Shown piece by piece: positions 16,698-25,288 of a DNA stretch of 35,109 nucleotides (position 1 is its first letter; the number at the start of each line of letters is the position of its first letter). The DNA comes from Xanthomonas sp. NCPPB 1128 (GTDB lineage Bacteria > Pseudomonadota > Gammaproteobacteria > Xanthomonadales > Xanthomonadaceae), in NCBI RefSeq assembly GCF_001043115.1, contig NZ_LFME01000043.1, positions 1-35,109 on the forward strand, in the 5' to 3' direction. A program made the translations under genes and the position numbers. A model generated the notes under the pieces. It did not search any database. It worked only from the letters and a program-made list of their open reading frames with translations, and was not told the origin of the DNA.

Positions 16698-17609
16698 CTA
16701 CGCCATGCCGTCCGGTGCGTGCACCGCGCGCAGGTGATCGATGAACACGCGCAGCTTCGGCGGCAGGTGATCGCGCGCCGGGTAGTAGATGTGCCAGCCG
16801 GGGAACGGCGCGTGCCAGTCGTCCAGCACCTGCTGCAAGCGGCCGGCGGCAACGTCGGCGGCCACCTGCCACTCGAACGCCTGGCCCAAGCCCAGGCCGC
16901 GGCGCGCGGCATCCAGGCCGACCGCGGTGTCGTTGACCACCAGCCGCCCGCTGACTTCGACCAGGAAATCGTGGCCGTCGCGGGTGAATTCCCAGGCCTG
17001 CAGGCGGCCGTCGGTACGCCGCCAGCGGATGCAGTCGTGCACGGCCAGTTCGGCCGGTGTCCGCGGCACGCCGTGCGCGGCGAAATACGCCGGCGCGGCC
17101 ACCACCGTCTGCCGCTGCGGCGGACCCACCGGCACCGCGATCATGTCGCGCGCCAGGCTCTCGCCCAGGCGGATGCCGGCGTCGAAGCCGCCGGCGACGA
17201 TGTCGGCCAGGGTGCGGTCCGAAAACAGCTCCACGCTGACCTCCGGATAGCGCGCCAGGAACGCCGGCAGGTGTGGGCAGACCAGTTGCTCGGCGGCCAC
17301 CAGCGGCAGGTTGATGCGCAGCGCGCCGGCCGGGCGGTCGCGCAGGAAATCCAGGTCGGCGAAGGCCGCGTCGATCTGCGCCAGGCCCGGCGCCACCCGC
17401 TGCAGGAAGCGCTCGCCGTGCTCGCTCAGGCCGACCCGGCGGGTGGTGCGGTTGAGCAGGCGCGCGCCCAGCTGCGCCTCCAGCGCGCGCAGCGTCTGCG
17501 ACAGCGCCGAAGGCGACACGCCCAGTTCGGCGGCGGCGCGGGTGAAGCTGCCATGGTGGGCGACACGGACGAAGGCGACGACGGCGGACAGCGGCGGTGG
17601 ACGGTGCAT
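16698..17609 (-). CDS. LysR-family transcriptional regulator (divergent from aldo/keto reductase)
   Basis: A 303-residue LysR protein starting at the ATG of MHRPPPLSAVVAF; an upstream in-frame ATG at 17651 gives a less typical N-terminus. The HTH region reads FVRVAHHGSFTRAAAELGVS with PSALSQTLRALEAQLGARLL and NRTTRRVGLSEHG. The effector domain includes GALRINLPLVAAEQLVCPHL and DIVAGGFDAGIRLGESL, a form common in regulators of reductases. It is divergent from the aldo/keto reductase gene with 139 bp between starts, the classical LysR arrangement. The likely targets are therefore that reductase and perhaps the two genes after it. A 199-bp gap with no gene separates its 3' end from the flavodoxin gene. 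Confidence 0.94.
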   Translation of the reverse strand: MHRPPPLSAVVAFVRVAHHGSFTRAAAELGVSPSALSQTLRALEAQLGARLLNRTTRRVGLSEHGERFLQRVAPGLAQIDAAFADLDFLRDRPAGALRINLPLVAAEQLVCPHLPAFLARYPEVSVELFSDRTLADIVAGGFDAGIRLGESLARDMIAVPVGPPQRQTVVAAPAYFAAHGVPRTPAELAVHDCIRWRRTDGRLQAWEFTRDGHDFLVEVSGRLVVNDTAVGLDAARRGLGLGQAFEWQVAADVAAGRLQQVLDDWHAPFPGWHIYYPARDHLPPKLRVFIDHLRAVHAPDGMA

Positions 17610-17690
17610 GGCGGACGGCAGTGGAAGACGGGCGCGATGCGCGCCGGCCATTGTTTAGCACACCTTCAAAGCACATGCGCATTACCCGGA

Positions 17691-17719
17691 TTTATCCATG
17701 GCGAGGCGGTGCCTACAGT
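17691..17719 (+). promoter_or_regulatory. Candidate promoter of the aldo/keto reductase operon
   Basis: TTTATC (17691-17696) and TACAGT (17714-17719) with a 17-bp spacer, 30 bp before the chosen start. The -10 matches 4 of 6 and the -35 only 3 of 6. This is consistent with a promoter needing a LysR activator. Confidence 0.35.
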
Positions 17720-17748
17720 GCCCGCACCCTCACATGGAGACCGCCGCG

Positions 17749-18816
17749 ATGGCCCTCGATCACTACCGCCTGCTCGGCCGTTCCGGCCTGCGCGTCAGCC
17801 CGCTGTGCCTGGGCACGATGACCTTCGGCGCCGACTGGGGCTGGGGCGCGGATGCCGATGAGGCACGCCGGCTGTTCGATCTGTACGTCGATGCCGGCGG
17901 CAACTTCCTCGACACCGCCAACATCTACACCAATGGCAGCGCCGAGACCCTGCTCGGCCGCTTCGTCGCCGGCCGCCGCGACCGCCTGGTGATCGCCAGC
18001 AAGTTCGCGCTCAATCCCTTCCCCGGCGATCCCAACGGCGGCGGCAACCACCGCAAGGCGCTGCTGCGCTCGGTCGACGCCAGCCTGGCGCGGCTGGGCA
18101 CCGACTACCTGGACCTGCTGTACCTGCACGCCTGGGATGGCACCACCGGCATCGACGAGGTCATGCGCGGCTTCGACGACCTGGTGCGCGCCGGCAAGAT
18201 CCTCTATGCCGGCATCTCCGACACCCCCGCCTGGCAGGTGGCGCGCATGCAGACCCTGGCCGACCTGCGCGGCTGGACGCCGTTCGTCGCCCTGCAGATC
18301 GAATACTCGCTGGCGCAGCGCACGGTCGAGCGCGAACTGGTGCCGATGGCCGAGGCGCTGGGCATGTCGGTGCTGGCCTGGTCGCCGCTGGCGATGGGCG
18401 TGCTCACCGGCAAATACGGCGCCGCCGATCTGGCGCGGGTACGTGCGGCCGCCTCCGGCGGCGCGCAGGTCGATGGCGTCGGCCGCGCCGAGGTCGCGCA
18501 TTCGCAGCGCACCTTCAACGAGCACGCATTGGCGGTGGCCGAGGCGGTGGTGACGCTGGCCGACGAGCTGCAGCGCTCGCCGGCGCAGGTGGCGCTGGCC
18601 TGGCTGCTGGCGCGCGGGGCGATGCCGATCGTCGGCGCGCGCAGCGTGGCGCAACTGCAGGACAACCTCGGCGCGCTCACCCTGCACCTGGATACCGAAG
18701 CGCTGCAGCGGCTGGATGCCGCCAGCGCGATCGAACTGGGCTTCCCGCACGACTTCCTGGCCTCGCCGAATCCGCAGGCCTTGCTGAGCGGCGGCACCCG
18801 CATCCAGCCGCGCTGA
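17749..18816 (+). CDS. Aldo/keto reductase
   Basis: A 355-residue NADPH-dependent (beta/alpha)8 oxidoreductase. The catalytic tetrad is visible: Asp and Tyr in FLDTANIYTNGSAE, Lys in VIASKFALN and His in LLYLHAWD. The N-terminus RLLGRSGLRVSPLCLGTMTF and the late cofactor-phosphate loop MPIVGARSVAQLQDNLGAL are typical. It would reduce aldehydes or ketones to alcohols; the substrate is unknown. The ATG at 17749 is chosen because a GGAG precedes it at suitable spacing, although ATG 17731 and GTG 17698 are in frame. It is the first gene of a possible reductase / CMD-like / reductase set controlled by the divergent LysR. Confidence 0.93.
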   Translation: MALDHYRLLGRSGLRVSPLCLGTMTFGADWGWGADADEARRLFDLYVDAGGNFLDTANIYTNGSAETLLGRFVAGRRDRLVIASKFALNPFPGDPNGGGNHRKALLRSVDASLARLGTDYLDLLYLHAWDGTTGIDEVMRGFDDLVRAGKILYAGISDTPAWQVARMQTLADLRGWTPFVALQIEYSLAQRTVERELVPMAEALGMSVLAWSPLAMGVLTGKYGAADLARVRAAASGGAQVDGVGRAEVAHSQRTFNEHALAVAEAVVTLADELQRSPAQVALAWLLARGAMPIVGARSVAQLQDNLGALTLHLDTEALQRLDAASAIELGFPHDFLASPNPQALLSGGTRIQPR

Positions 18817-18868
18817 TCCCGGGCGGCAGTGCGCCGCCGGCCACGTCTCTCGCTGCGAGGTCCACCCC

Positions 18869-19387
18869 ATGTCCACGTCCCATCCTTCCCTGCTGAAGGC
18901 GGCATTGGCCGCAAGCCTGGCCGTCGGCGGCGTCGAGACCGCCGCCGCCGAACCGCCGTCCCCGACCCGCTCCACTGCGCCCGCCGCGCTTCCGGGCCAG
19001 CCCACCCTCGCCGAAGCCGAAGCGGCCGGCATCGCGCAGATCGACGCCTTGATGGGACCTGCGCAGGCGCAGGCGATCCGCGCGCTGGCCGATGCCCCGG
19101 ACGCTGCGCTCACCGGCCGCGGCGCCGCCATCGCGTTCGGCGAGATCTATCGTCCGGGCACCGCGCTCGACCTGAAGACCCGCGAACTGGTCACGGTGGC
19201 GGTGCTGGCCAGCCTCGGCCATGCCGTACCGCAGTTGCGCGTGCACCTGCGTGCGGCGCTCGCCGCCGGCGCCAGCCGCGCGGAGATCTTCGCGGTGCTC
19301 GACCAGTTGTACGCCTACGTCGGCTTCCCCACCGCGCTCAATGCCCTGGCCGTCGCCCGCGATGTCCTCGGCGAATCCTCACCCTGA
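18869..19387 (+). CDS. Carboxymuconolactone decarboxylase-family protein with N-terminal signal
   Basis: A 172-residue protein. Residues 1-27 look like a signal peptide (HPSLLKAALAASLAVGG, Ala-rich cleavage region), followed by a Pro/Ala linker and a CMD domain at about 65-168. Domain marks are GEIYRPGTALDLKTRELVTV, VAVLASLGHAVPQLRVHLRA and EIFAVLDQLYAYVGFPTALNAL. The peroxidatic CxxC of the AhpD branch is absent, so this belongs to the gamma-carboxymuconolactone-decarboxylase-like branch with a His in place. Export of a CMD domain is less usual. It sits between two aldo/keto reductases, 52 bp after the first and 54 bp before the second, and is probably co-transcribed with them. Confidence 0.87.
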   Translation: MSTSHPSLLKAALAASLAVGGVETAAAEPPSPTRSTAPAALPGQPTLAEAEAAGIAQIDALMGPAQAQAIRALADAPDAALTGRGAAIAFGEIYRPGTALDLKTRELVTVAVLASLGHAVPQLRVHLRAALAAGASRAEIFAVLDQLYAYVGFPTALNALAVARDVLGESSP

Positions 19388-19441
19388 GCGAACCGCCCGG
19401 CGGCCACGCTTTCCCTCCCCTCCCCCTCAGGAGCATCCTCC

Positions 19442-20437
<996 letters not shown>

Positions 20438-20501
20438 ACCGCGCCCCCGGCCGCGGCGCGGGTCGATTGCCCGCGCCGCGCCGGCCCCGCATGATGCGGG
20501 G

Positions 20502-21203
20502 GTGATCTCCTTCATCGTCCCCGCGCACGACGAAGCCGCCCTTATCGGCGATACGCTGGCCTCGCTGCATGTCGCCGCCCAGGCCTTGCGGCTGGACTAC
20601 GAGACGCTGGTGGTGGCCGATGCCTGCAGCGACGCCACCGCCGAGATCGCGCGCCGGCACGGCGCGCAGGTGCTGGAGGTGGAACTGCGGCACATCGCCG
20701 CCGTGCGCAATGCCGGCGCCGCCGCCAGCGGCGGCCGCCATCTGCTGTTCGTCGATGCCGACACCCGCGTCAACACCCCGCTGCTGGCCGCGGCGCTGCG
20801 CGCGCTCGGCACCGGTGCGGTCGGCGGCGGCGCGCAGGTGCGCCTGCTCGGCGACATCGCCTGGCACGAACGCCTGGCCCAGGCGCTGTTCGGCTGGCTG
20901 TTCCGCTGCACCGGCATCGCCCCCGGCTGCTTCCTGTTCTGCACGCGCAGCGCCTTCGTCGCCGCCGGCGGCTTCGACGAGCGCTACTACGCCGGCGAGG
21001 ACGTGGCGCTGAGCCGCGCGCTGGCCCGGCAGGGACGTTTCGTGATCCTGCGCGAGCCGGTGCATACCTCCGACCGCAAGCTGCGCAGCTTCAGCAAGCG
21101 CGAGCACCTGGAACTGCTGCTGCAGTTGCTGCGCCGCGGCCGCGGCATGCTGCGCTCGCGCGACGGCCTCGGCTTCTGGTACGGGCAGCGCCGCGGCCGC
21201 TGA
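20502..21203 (+). CDS. Glycosyltransferase family 2
   Basis: A 233-residue cytoplasmic or membrane-peripheral GT-A enzyme. It starts VISFIVPAHDEAALIGDTL, with the nucleotide-sugar acidic residues in LVVADACSDAT and the DxD-type motif in LLFVDADTRV (Asp85-Asp87). AGGFDERYYAGEDVALSRAL contains the acceptor-side Glu-Asp pair (GED, 165-167). There is no transmembrane helix, and the protein is short for the family. The GTG at 20502 is the only start that keeps the first beta strand. It sits directly after a 17-bp palindrome (20485-20501) that overlaps the place of the ribosome site. The KAS III-like gene begins 70 bp downstream on the same strand, so it may act with that operon. Confidence 0.85.
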   Translation: MISFIVPAHDEAALIGDTLASLHVAAQALRLDYETLVVADACSDATAEIARRHGAQVLEVELRHIAAVRNAGAAASGGRHLLFVDADTRVNTPLLAAALRALGTGAVGGGAQVRLLGDIAWHERLAQALFGWLFRCTGIAPGCFLFCTRSAFVAAGGFDERYYAGEDVALSRALARQGRFVILREPVHTSDRKLRSFSKREHLELLLQLLRRGRGMLRSRDGLGFWYGQRRGR

Positions 21204-21217
21204 GCGCGGCGGCGCGG

Positions 21218-21247
21218 TTGCCGGCCCCAATGCGCTGGCAGTACGCT
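21218..21247 (+). promoter_or_regulatory. Candidate promoter of the KAS III-like operon
   Basis: TTGCCG (21218-21223) and TACGCT (21242-21247), spacer 18 bp, about 26 bp before the ATG at 21274. It is a weak match to the sigma-70 consensus. If real, it separates the operon from the glycosyltransferase gene. Confidence 0.35.
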
Positions 21248-21273
21248 GCGCGCCCCTTGTGCGAGCTTTACGG

Positions 21274-22290
21274 ATGAGCGTCCACACCAGCAGGCCCCTC
21301 GCGCTGCGCATCCTCGGCACGGGCGAGTATCTGCCCGTGCAGCAGGTGCTGGCGGAGACCTTCGACCGGCGCTGGGGCAAGCCCGCCGGCTGGACCCTGC
21401 GGCACACCGGCGTGGCCACGCGGCACTATGCGGGCGCCGACGAGCCGGCCACCTTCATGGGCGAACGTGCCGCGCGCGCGGCGCTGGAGGCAGCGCAGCT
21501 GCAGGCGCACGAGGTCGACTGCGTGATCAGTGCCTGCAGCCTGATGGAACAGGCGATCCCCTGCAGCGCGGCGTTGCTGCATGCGCGGCTGGGCCTGCAG
21601 GGTAGCGGCATCCCGGCCTTCGACATCAACGCCACCTGCCTGAGCTTCATCGCCGCGCTCGACCTGGCCGCCTGCGCGATCGCCGCCGGCCGCTATCGCC
21701 GCGTGCTGATCGTCGCCAGCGAGATCGCCAGCGTCGGCCTCAACCCGGACGATGCCGACACCGCGCCGCTGTTCGGCGATGGCGCCGCGGCGGTGATCGT
21801 CGCCGCCGACAGCGGCGACAGCGGTTCGCAATTGCTCGCGGCACGCCTGGAAACCTACTCCGAAGGCATCGACCACTGCCGCGTGCGCGCCGGCGGCACC
21901 CGCCTGCGCCTGGACCACGGCGTCGAGGCGCTGCGCGCCGGTTCGCAGTTCGAAATGCACGGCCGCGCCACCTATCGCCTCGCTGCGGCGAAACTGCCCG
22001 GCTTCCTGCAGCGGCTGCTGGCACAGGCCGGGGTCGAGCTGGCGCAACTGCGGCGGATCGTGCCGCACCAGGCCAGCGCCAAGGCGCTGCGCCATCTGCG
22101 CGTCGCGCTGGGACTGGCGCCGGATGCGCTGATCGAGATCATCGGCCATCGCGGCAACCAGATGGCGGCATCCATTCCCGGCGCGCTGCACCAGGCGATC
22201 CACAGTGGCCGCATCGTCCGTGGCGACCTGATCGGCCTGGTCGGCTCCGGCGCCGGGCTGGCGTTCGGCGGCGCGGTGTTGCGCTACTGA
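21274..22290 (+). CDS. 3-oxoacyl-ACP synthase III-like (KAS III/thiolase-fold) condensing enzyme
   Basis: A 338-residue condensing enzyme of the FabH type. The full catalytic triad is present: Cys122 in DINATCLSFIAALD, His265 in IVPHQASAK and Asn295 in GHRGNQMAASIP. GDGAAAVIV (168-176) and the C-terminal GLVGSGAGLAFGGAVL are further family marks. The ATG at 21274 is preferred to the GTG at 21259. Primary-metabolism FabH genes normally lie with fabD/fabG/acpP. This one instead leads a tight operon with an SDR, an MBL-fold protein, an ATP-grasp enzyme and a GNAT-like protein, so a specialised acyl condensation is more likely. OleA-type head-to-head condensation is another possibility. The next gene begins 1 bp after its stop. 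Confidence 0.9.
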   Translation: MSVHTSRPLALRILGTGEYLPVQQVLAETFDRRWGKPAGWTLRHTGVATRHYAGADEPATFMGERAARAALEAAQLQAHEVDCVISACSLMEQAIPCSAALLHARLGLQGSGIPAFDINATCLSFIAALDLAACAIAAGRYRRVLIVASEIASVGLNPDDADTAPLFGDGAAAVIVAADSGDSGSQLLAARLETYSEGIDHCRVRAGGTRLRLDHGVEALRAGSQFEMHGRATYRLAAAKLPGFLQRLLAQAGVELAQLRRIVPHQASAKALRHLRVALGLAPDALIEIIGHRGNQMAASIPGALHQAIHSGRIVRGDLIGLVGSGAGLAFGGAVLRY

Positions 22291-22291
22291 C

Positions 22292-23269
22292 ATGGCACGC
22301 GTCCTGGTCACCGGTGCCTCCGGCTTCATCGGCGCCTACATCGTGCGCGCCCTGGCCGAGGCCGGCGTGCCGGTGCGCGCCAGCGGCCGCGACACCGCCA
22401 AGCTGGCGGCCTTCGCTGGCGATCCGCGCATCGACGTTGTGCGTGCCGAACTATGCAGCGACGACCTGGCGCCGCTGCTGCATGGCTGCGCTGCGGTGAT
22501 CCACTGCGCGGCGTTGTCGGCGCCGTGGGCCAGCGCCGAGACCTTCCGCCTGGCCAACGTGGTCGCCACCGAACGCCTGCTCGCCGCCGCGCTGGCCGCG
22601 CGCGTGCGCCGCTTCGTGCACTTCAGTTCGCCCAGCATCTACTTCCGCTTCGCCGATCAATACCAGATCAGCGAAGACTTCACCCCGCCGGCGCGCTGGA
22701 TCGGTGGCTACCCGCAGACCAAGTGGGAAGCAGAAGAAAAGGTACGCGCCGCAGCGGCGGCCGGACTGCCGGCAGTGGTGCTGCGTCCGCGCGCGGTGTT
22801 CGGCCATGGCGACAACGCGATCGTGCCGCGCTTGCTGGCGGTGGCGCAGCGCGGCTGGTTCCCGCTGGTCAACGGCGGCCGCGCGATGATCGACGTGTGC
22901 TGCGTGGAGAACGCGGTGGCCGCGGCGCTGGCCGCGCTGCGCGCCGAGCACATCGGCGACGGCCGCGCCTACAACATCAGCAACGGCGTGCCGATCGCGG
23001 TGCGCGACCTGCTGACCGAACTGTTCGCGGTGCTGCGCCTGCGCGTGCGGCTGCTGCCGGTGCCACGCGGACCGGCACTGGCCCTGGCCACGCTCGGCGA
23101 ACAGATCGCGCTGCGCCGGCGCGGTCAACCGGAACCGCGGCTCAGCCGCTACGGCATCGGCGTGCTCGGCTATTCGCAGACGCTGGACATCGGCCGCGCG
23201 CGCCGCGAACTCGGCTATGCGCCGGTACTGTCGACCGAGGCCGGGCTGGCCGCACTGGGGCGGCCATGA
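22292..23269 (+). CDS. NAD-dependent epimerase/dehydratase family (extended SDR, 3beta-HSD/OleD-like)
   Basis: A 325-residue extended short-chain reductase. The cofactor glycine motif is VLVTGASGFIGAY (residues 4-16). The catalytic pair is Tyr140 and Lys144 in GGYPQTKWEAEEKV, with a Ser in HFSSPSIYF (around 113). Arg31/33 after strand 2 (RASGRD) suggests NADPH preference. VLRPRAVFGHGD and YNISNGVPIAVRDLL fit the 3-beta-hydroxysteroid dehydrogenase / OleD branch, which reduces beta-keto groups. It could reduce the beta-keto product of the preceding KAS III-like enzyme; this is inference from gene order. It starts 1 bp after that gene and overlaps the MBL gene by 4 bp (ATGA). Confidence 0.92.
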   Translation: MARVLVTGASGFIGAYIVRALAEAGVPVRASGRDTAKLAAFAGDPRIDVVRAELCSDDLAPLLHGCAAVIHCAALSAPWASAETFRLANVVATERLLAAALAARVRRFVHFSSPSIYFRFADQYQISEDFTPPARWIGGYPQTKWEAEEKVRAAAAAGLPAVVLRPRAVFGHGDNAIVPRLLAVAQRGWFPLVNGGRAMIDVCCVENAVAAALAALRAEHIGDGRAYNISNGVPIAVRDLLTELFAVLRLRVRLLPVPRGPALALATLGEQIALRRRGQPEPRLSRYGIGVLGYSQTLDIGRARRELGYAPVLSTEAGLAALGRP

Positions 23270-24114
23270 GCGCGCCACGGCTGCGCTGGCGGCTGTACGA
23301 GGCCGGCCACTGCACGCACCCCGAACGCGCCACGCGGCGCGGCGCACCGCTGGCGCCGTGCCCGTTCCCGGCGCTGGCGGCGCTGCTGCAGCATCCGCAG
23401 CACGGCGATCTGCTGTTCGACACCGGCTACGCGCAGCACTTCTTCGACGCCACCGCGCGTTTCCCCGAGCGGCTGTATCGCTGGCTGACTCCGGTGCAAC
23501 TGGCGCCCGGACAATCGCTGCGCGACCAGCTCGCCCGCGACGGCGTGGATCCGGACCATATCGGCTGGATCGTGCTCTCGCACTTCCATGGCGACCACGT
23601 CGGCGGCGTCGCCGATTTCCCGCAGGCGCGCCTGGCCTGCGCACGACAGGCCTGGGACGACCTGCAGCGCCGCGGCCGGCTGGCCGCGCTGCGCGAAGGC
23701 TTCCTGCCGGCGCTGCTGCACGGCGCGCGCCCGCGCATGCACTGGATCGAGGCGCTGCCCGCGGCCGCACCGCCCACCGCGCTGCGCGACTTCGGCACAC
23801 CGCGCGATCTGTTCGGCGACGGCAGCGTGCTGCTGGTGCCGCTGCCCGGGCATGCGCCCGGCCACTACGGCCTGTGGTTCGAGGACGCGCACGGCCCGGT
23901 GTTCCTGATCGCCGACGCGGCCTGGTCCAGCGCCGCGCTCGCCGATGGCACGCCGCCGCCGGCGCTGGTCACCCACCTGCTCGGCGAGCACCGCGTGTAT
24001 CGCGACACGTTGGCGCGGCTGCATGCGCTGCGCCAGGCCGAGCCGGCGTTGCGGCTGGTGCCCTCGCATTGCCGGCAATGGCGGCCGGCGCCGGCGGAGC
24101 ACACGCATGGCTGA
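23266..24114 (+). CDS. MBL-fold metallo-hydrolase (lactonase-like)
   Basis: A 282-residue metallo-beta-lactamase-fold protein with all seven expected metal ligands: His106, His108, Asp110 and His111 in LSHFHGDHVGG, His196 in PLPGHAPGHY, Asp217 in LIADAAW and His268 in VPSHC. The pattern is close to lactonases and acyl-thioester hydrolases that carry two zinc ions. There is no signal peptide, so it is cytoplasmic. Within this operon it might cyclise, hydrolyse or release an acyl intermediate. A quorum-quenching lactonase is the alternative reading. It begins in an ATGA overlap with the SDR gene and ends 8 bp inside the ATP-grasp gene. Confidence 0.9.
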   Translation: MSAPRLRWRLYEAGHCTHPERATRRGAPLAPCPFPALAALLQHPQHGDLLFDTGYAQHFFDATARFPERLYRWLTPVQLAPGQSLRDQLARDGVDPDHIGWIVLSHFHGDHVGGVADFPQARLACARQAWDDLQRRGRLAALREGFLPALLHGARPRMHWIEALPAAAPPTALRDFGTPRDLFGDGSVLLVPLPGHAPGHYGLWFEDAHGPVFLIADAAWSSAALADGTPPPALVTHLLGEHRVYRDTLARLHALRQAEPALRLVPSHCRQWRPAPAEHTHG

Positions 24115-25288
24115 TGCCCCCGGCGTGCTGATCACCGGCGCGCGTGCGCCGGTCGCCCTGGACCTGGCGCGCCGTTTCGCCGCGCAGGGCTGGCGGGTGC
24201 ACCTGGCCGACAGCGTCGCCAGCCGCATCTCCGGCTGGTCGCGCGCGGTCGCCGCGCATCACCGCGTCGCCCCGGCACGCGATGCGCCGCGCGCCTGGCT
24301 GGCCGATCTCAACGATGTGCTGGCACGCCAGCGCATCGACGTGCTGGTGCCGACCTGCGAGGAAGTGTTCTACCTGGCCCGCTACCGCAGCGCGCTGCCG
24401 GCGCAACTGCACCTGCCGCTCCACGACTTCGACACGCTGCGCACGCTGCACAGCAAGTACGCGTTCATGGAACTGGCGCGCGGTCTGGACAGTGACGTCG
24501 ACGTGCCCGACAGCATCCGCGTGCACGACCTGGAACAGGCGCGCGAATGGGCGGGCACTGCGCCACTGGTGCTGAAACCGGAATTCTCGCGCTTCGGCGT
24601 GCATGTCCGGCTGTACCCGCACGGCATGCTGGCCGCGGACACGCCGCTGCCCGATCAGGGCGCCTGGGTCGCGCAGCGCTACTGCGATGGCGAGGAACGC
24701 TGCTCGTATGCGTTGGCGCGCGACGGCGTGTTGCTGGCGCATGCGGTGTATCGCCCGCGCTATCGCCTGCGGCGTAGTTCCAGCTACTACTTCGACGCCG
24801 CGCCGGATCCGCAGATCGAGCGCTTCACCGCGCAGTTGGTGCAGGCGCTGCGCTTCAGCGGGCAGATCTCCTTCGACTGGATGGTCTCCGCGCAAGGGCG
24901 CTGCAGCGTGATCGAGTGCAATCCGCGCGCGACCAGCGGCCTGCACCTGTTTGCCGCGACCGACCCACTGGTGGCCTTGCTGTGCGGCGACGCGGGCGAT
25001 GCGCAGGCGCCGCTGCGCCCGGCCGACGACCGCGCGGCGATGCTGGGCATGCTCATGCTGGGCGTGGCCTTGCCGGCAGCGTTGGGCCATGGCCGGCTGC
25101 GGCAGTGGCGCCAGGACTACGTGCGCGCCGAGGACGTGCTGGCGCCGCGCGGCGACCGCTGGCCGCTGGCCGGCACGCTGTGCGACCTGGGCAGCCATGC
25201 GCGGCTGGCGCTGGCGCAACGCTGCAGCGTACGCGAGGCCGCCACCCGCGATACCGAATGGGACGGCGAGGCGCTGCCGCCGCCATGA
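24107..25288 (+). CDS. ATP-grasp domain carboxylate-amine/thiol ligase-like protein
   Basis: A 393-residue protein. The N-terminal pre-ATP-grasp domain begins VLITGARAPVALDLARRFAA. A central Lys157 in APLVLKPEFSRFG is the expected ATP-phosphate contact. AQRYCDGEERCSYALARDG forms the B-domain strands. The metal-binding end is SVIECNPRATSGLHLF, with Glu270, Asn272 and Arg274. Such enzymes activate a carboxylate as an acyl phosphate and join it to an amine, thiol or hydroxyl. The specific substrates cannot be read from sequence. The gene overlaps the MBL gene by 8 bp and the next gene by 4 bp, so it is firmly inside the operon. Confidence 0.88.
   Translation: MADAPGVLITGARAPVALDLARRFAAQGWRVHLADSVASRISGWSRAVAAHHRVAPARDAPRAWLADLNDVLARQRIDVLVPTCEEVFYLARYRSALPAQLHLPLHDFDTLRTLHSKYAFMELARGLDSDVDVPDSIRVHDLEQAREWAGTAPLVLKPEFSRFGVHVRLYPHGMLAADTPLPDQGAWVAQRYCDGEERCSYALARDGVLLAHAVYRPRYRLRRSSSYYFDAAPDPQIERFTAQLVQALRFSGQISFDWMVSAQGRCSVIECNPRATSGLHLFAATDPLVALLCGDAGDAQAPLRPADDRAAMLGMLMLGVALPAALGHGRLRQWRQDYVRAEDVLAPRGDRWPLAGTLCDLGSHARLALAQRCSVREAATRDTEWDGEALPPP

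Noticed and set aside
18822-18838. Hairpin GGCGGC-AGTGC-GCCGCC between reductase and CMD genes
   Set aside because: The 6-bp GC arms are expected by chance in this composition, and it lies within a probable operon.
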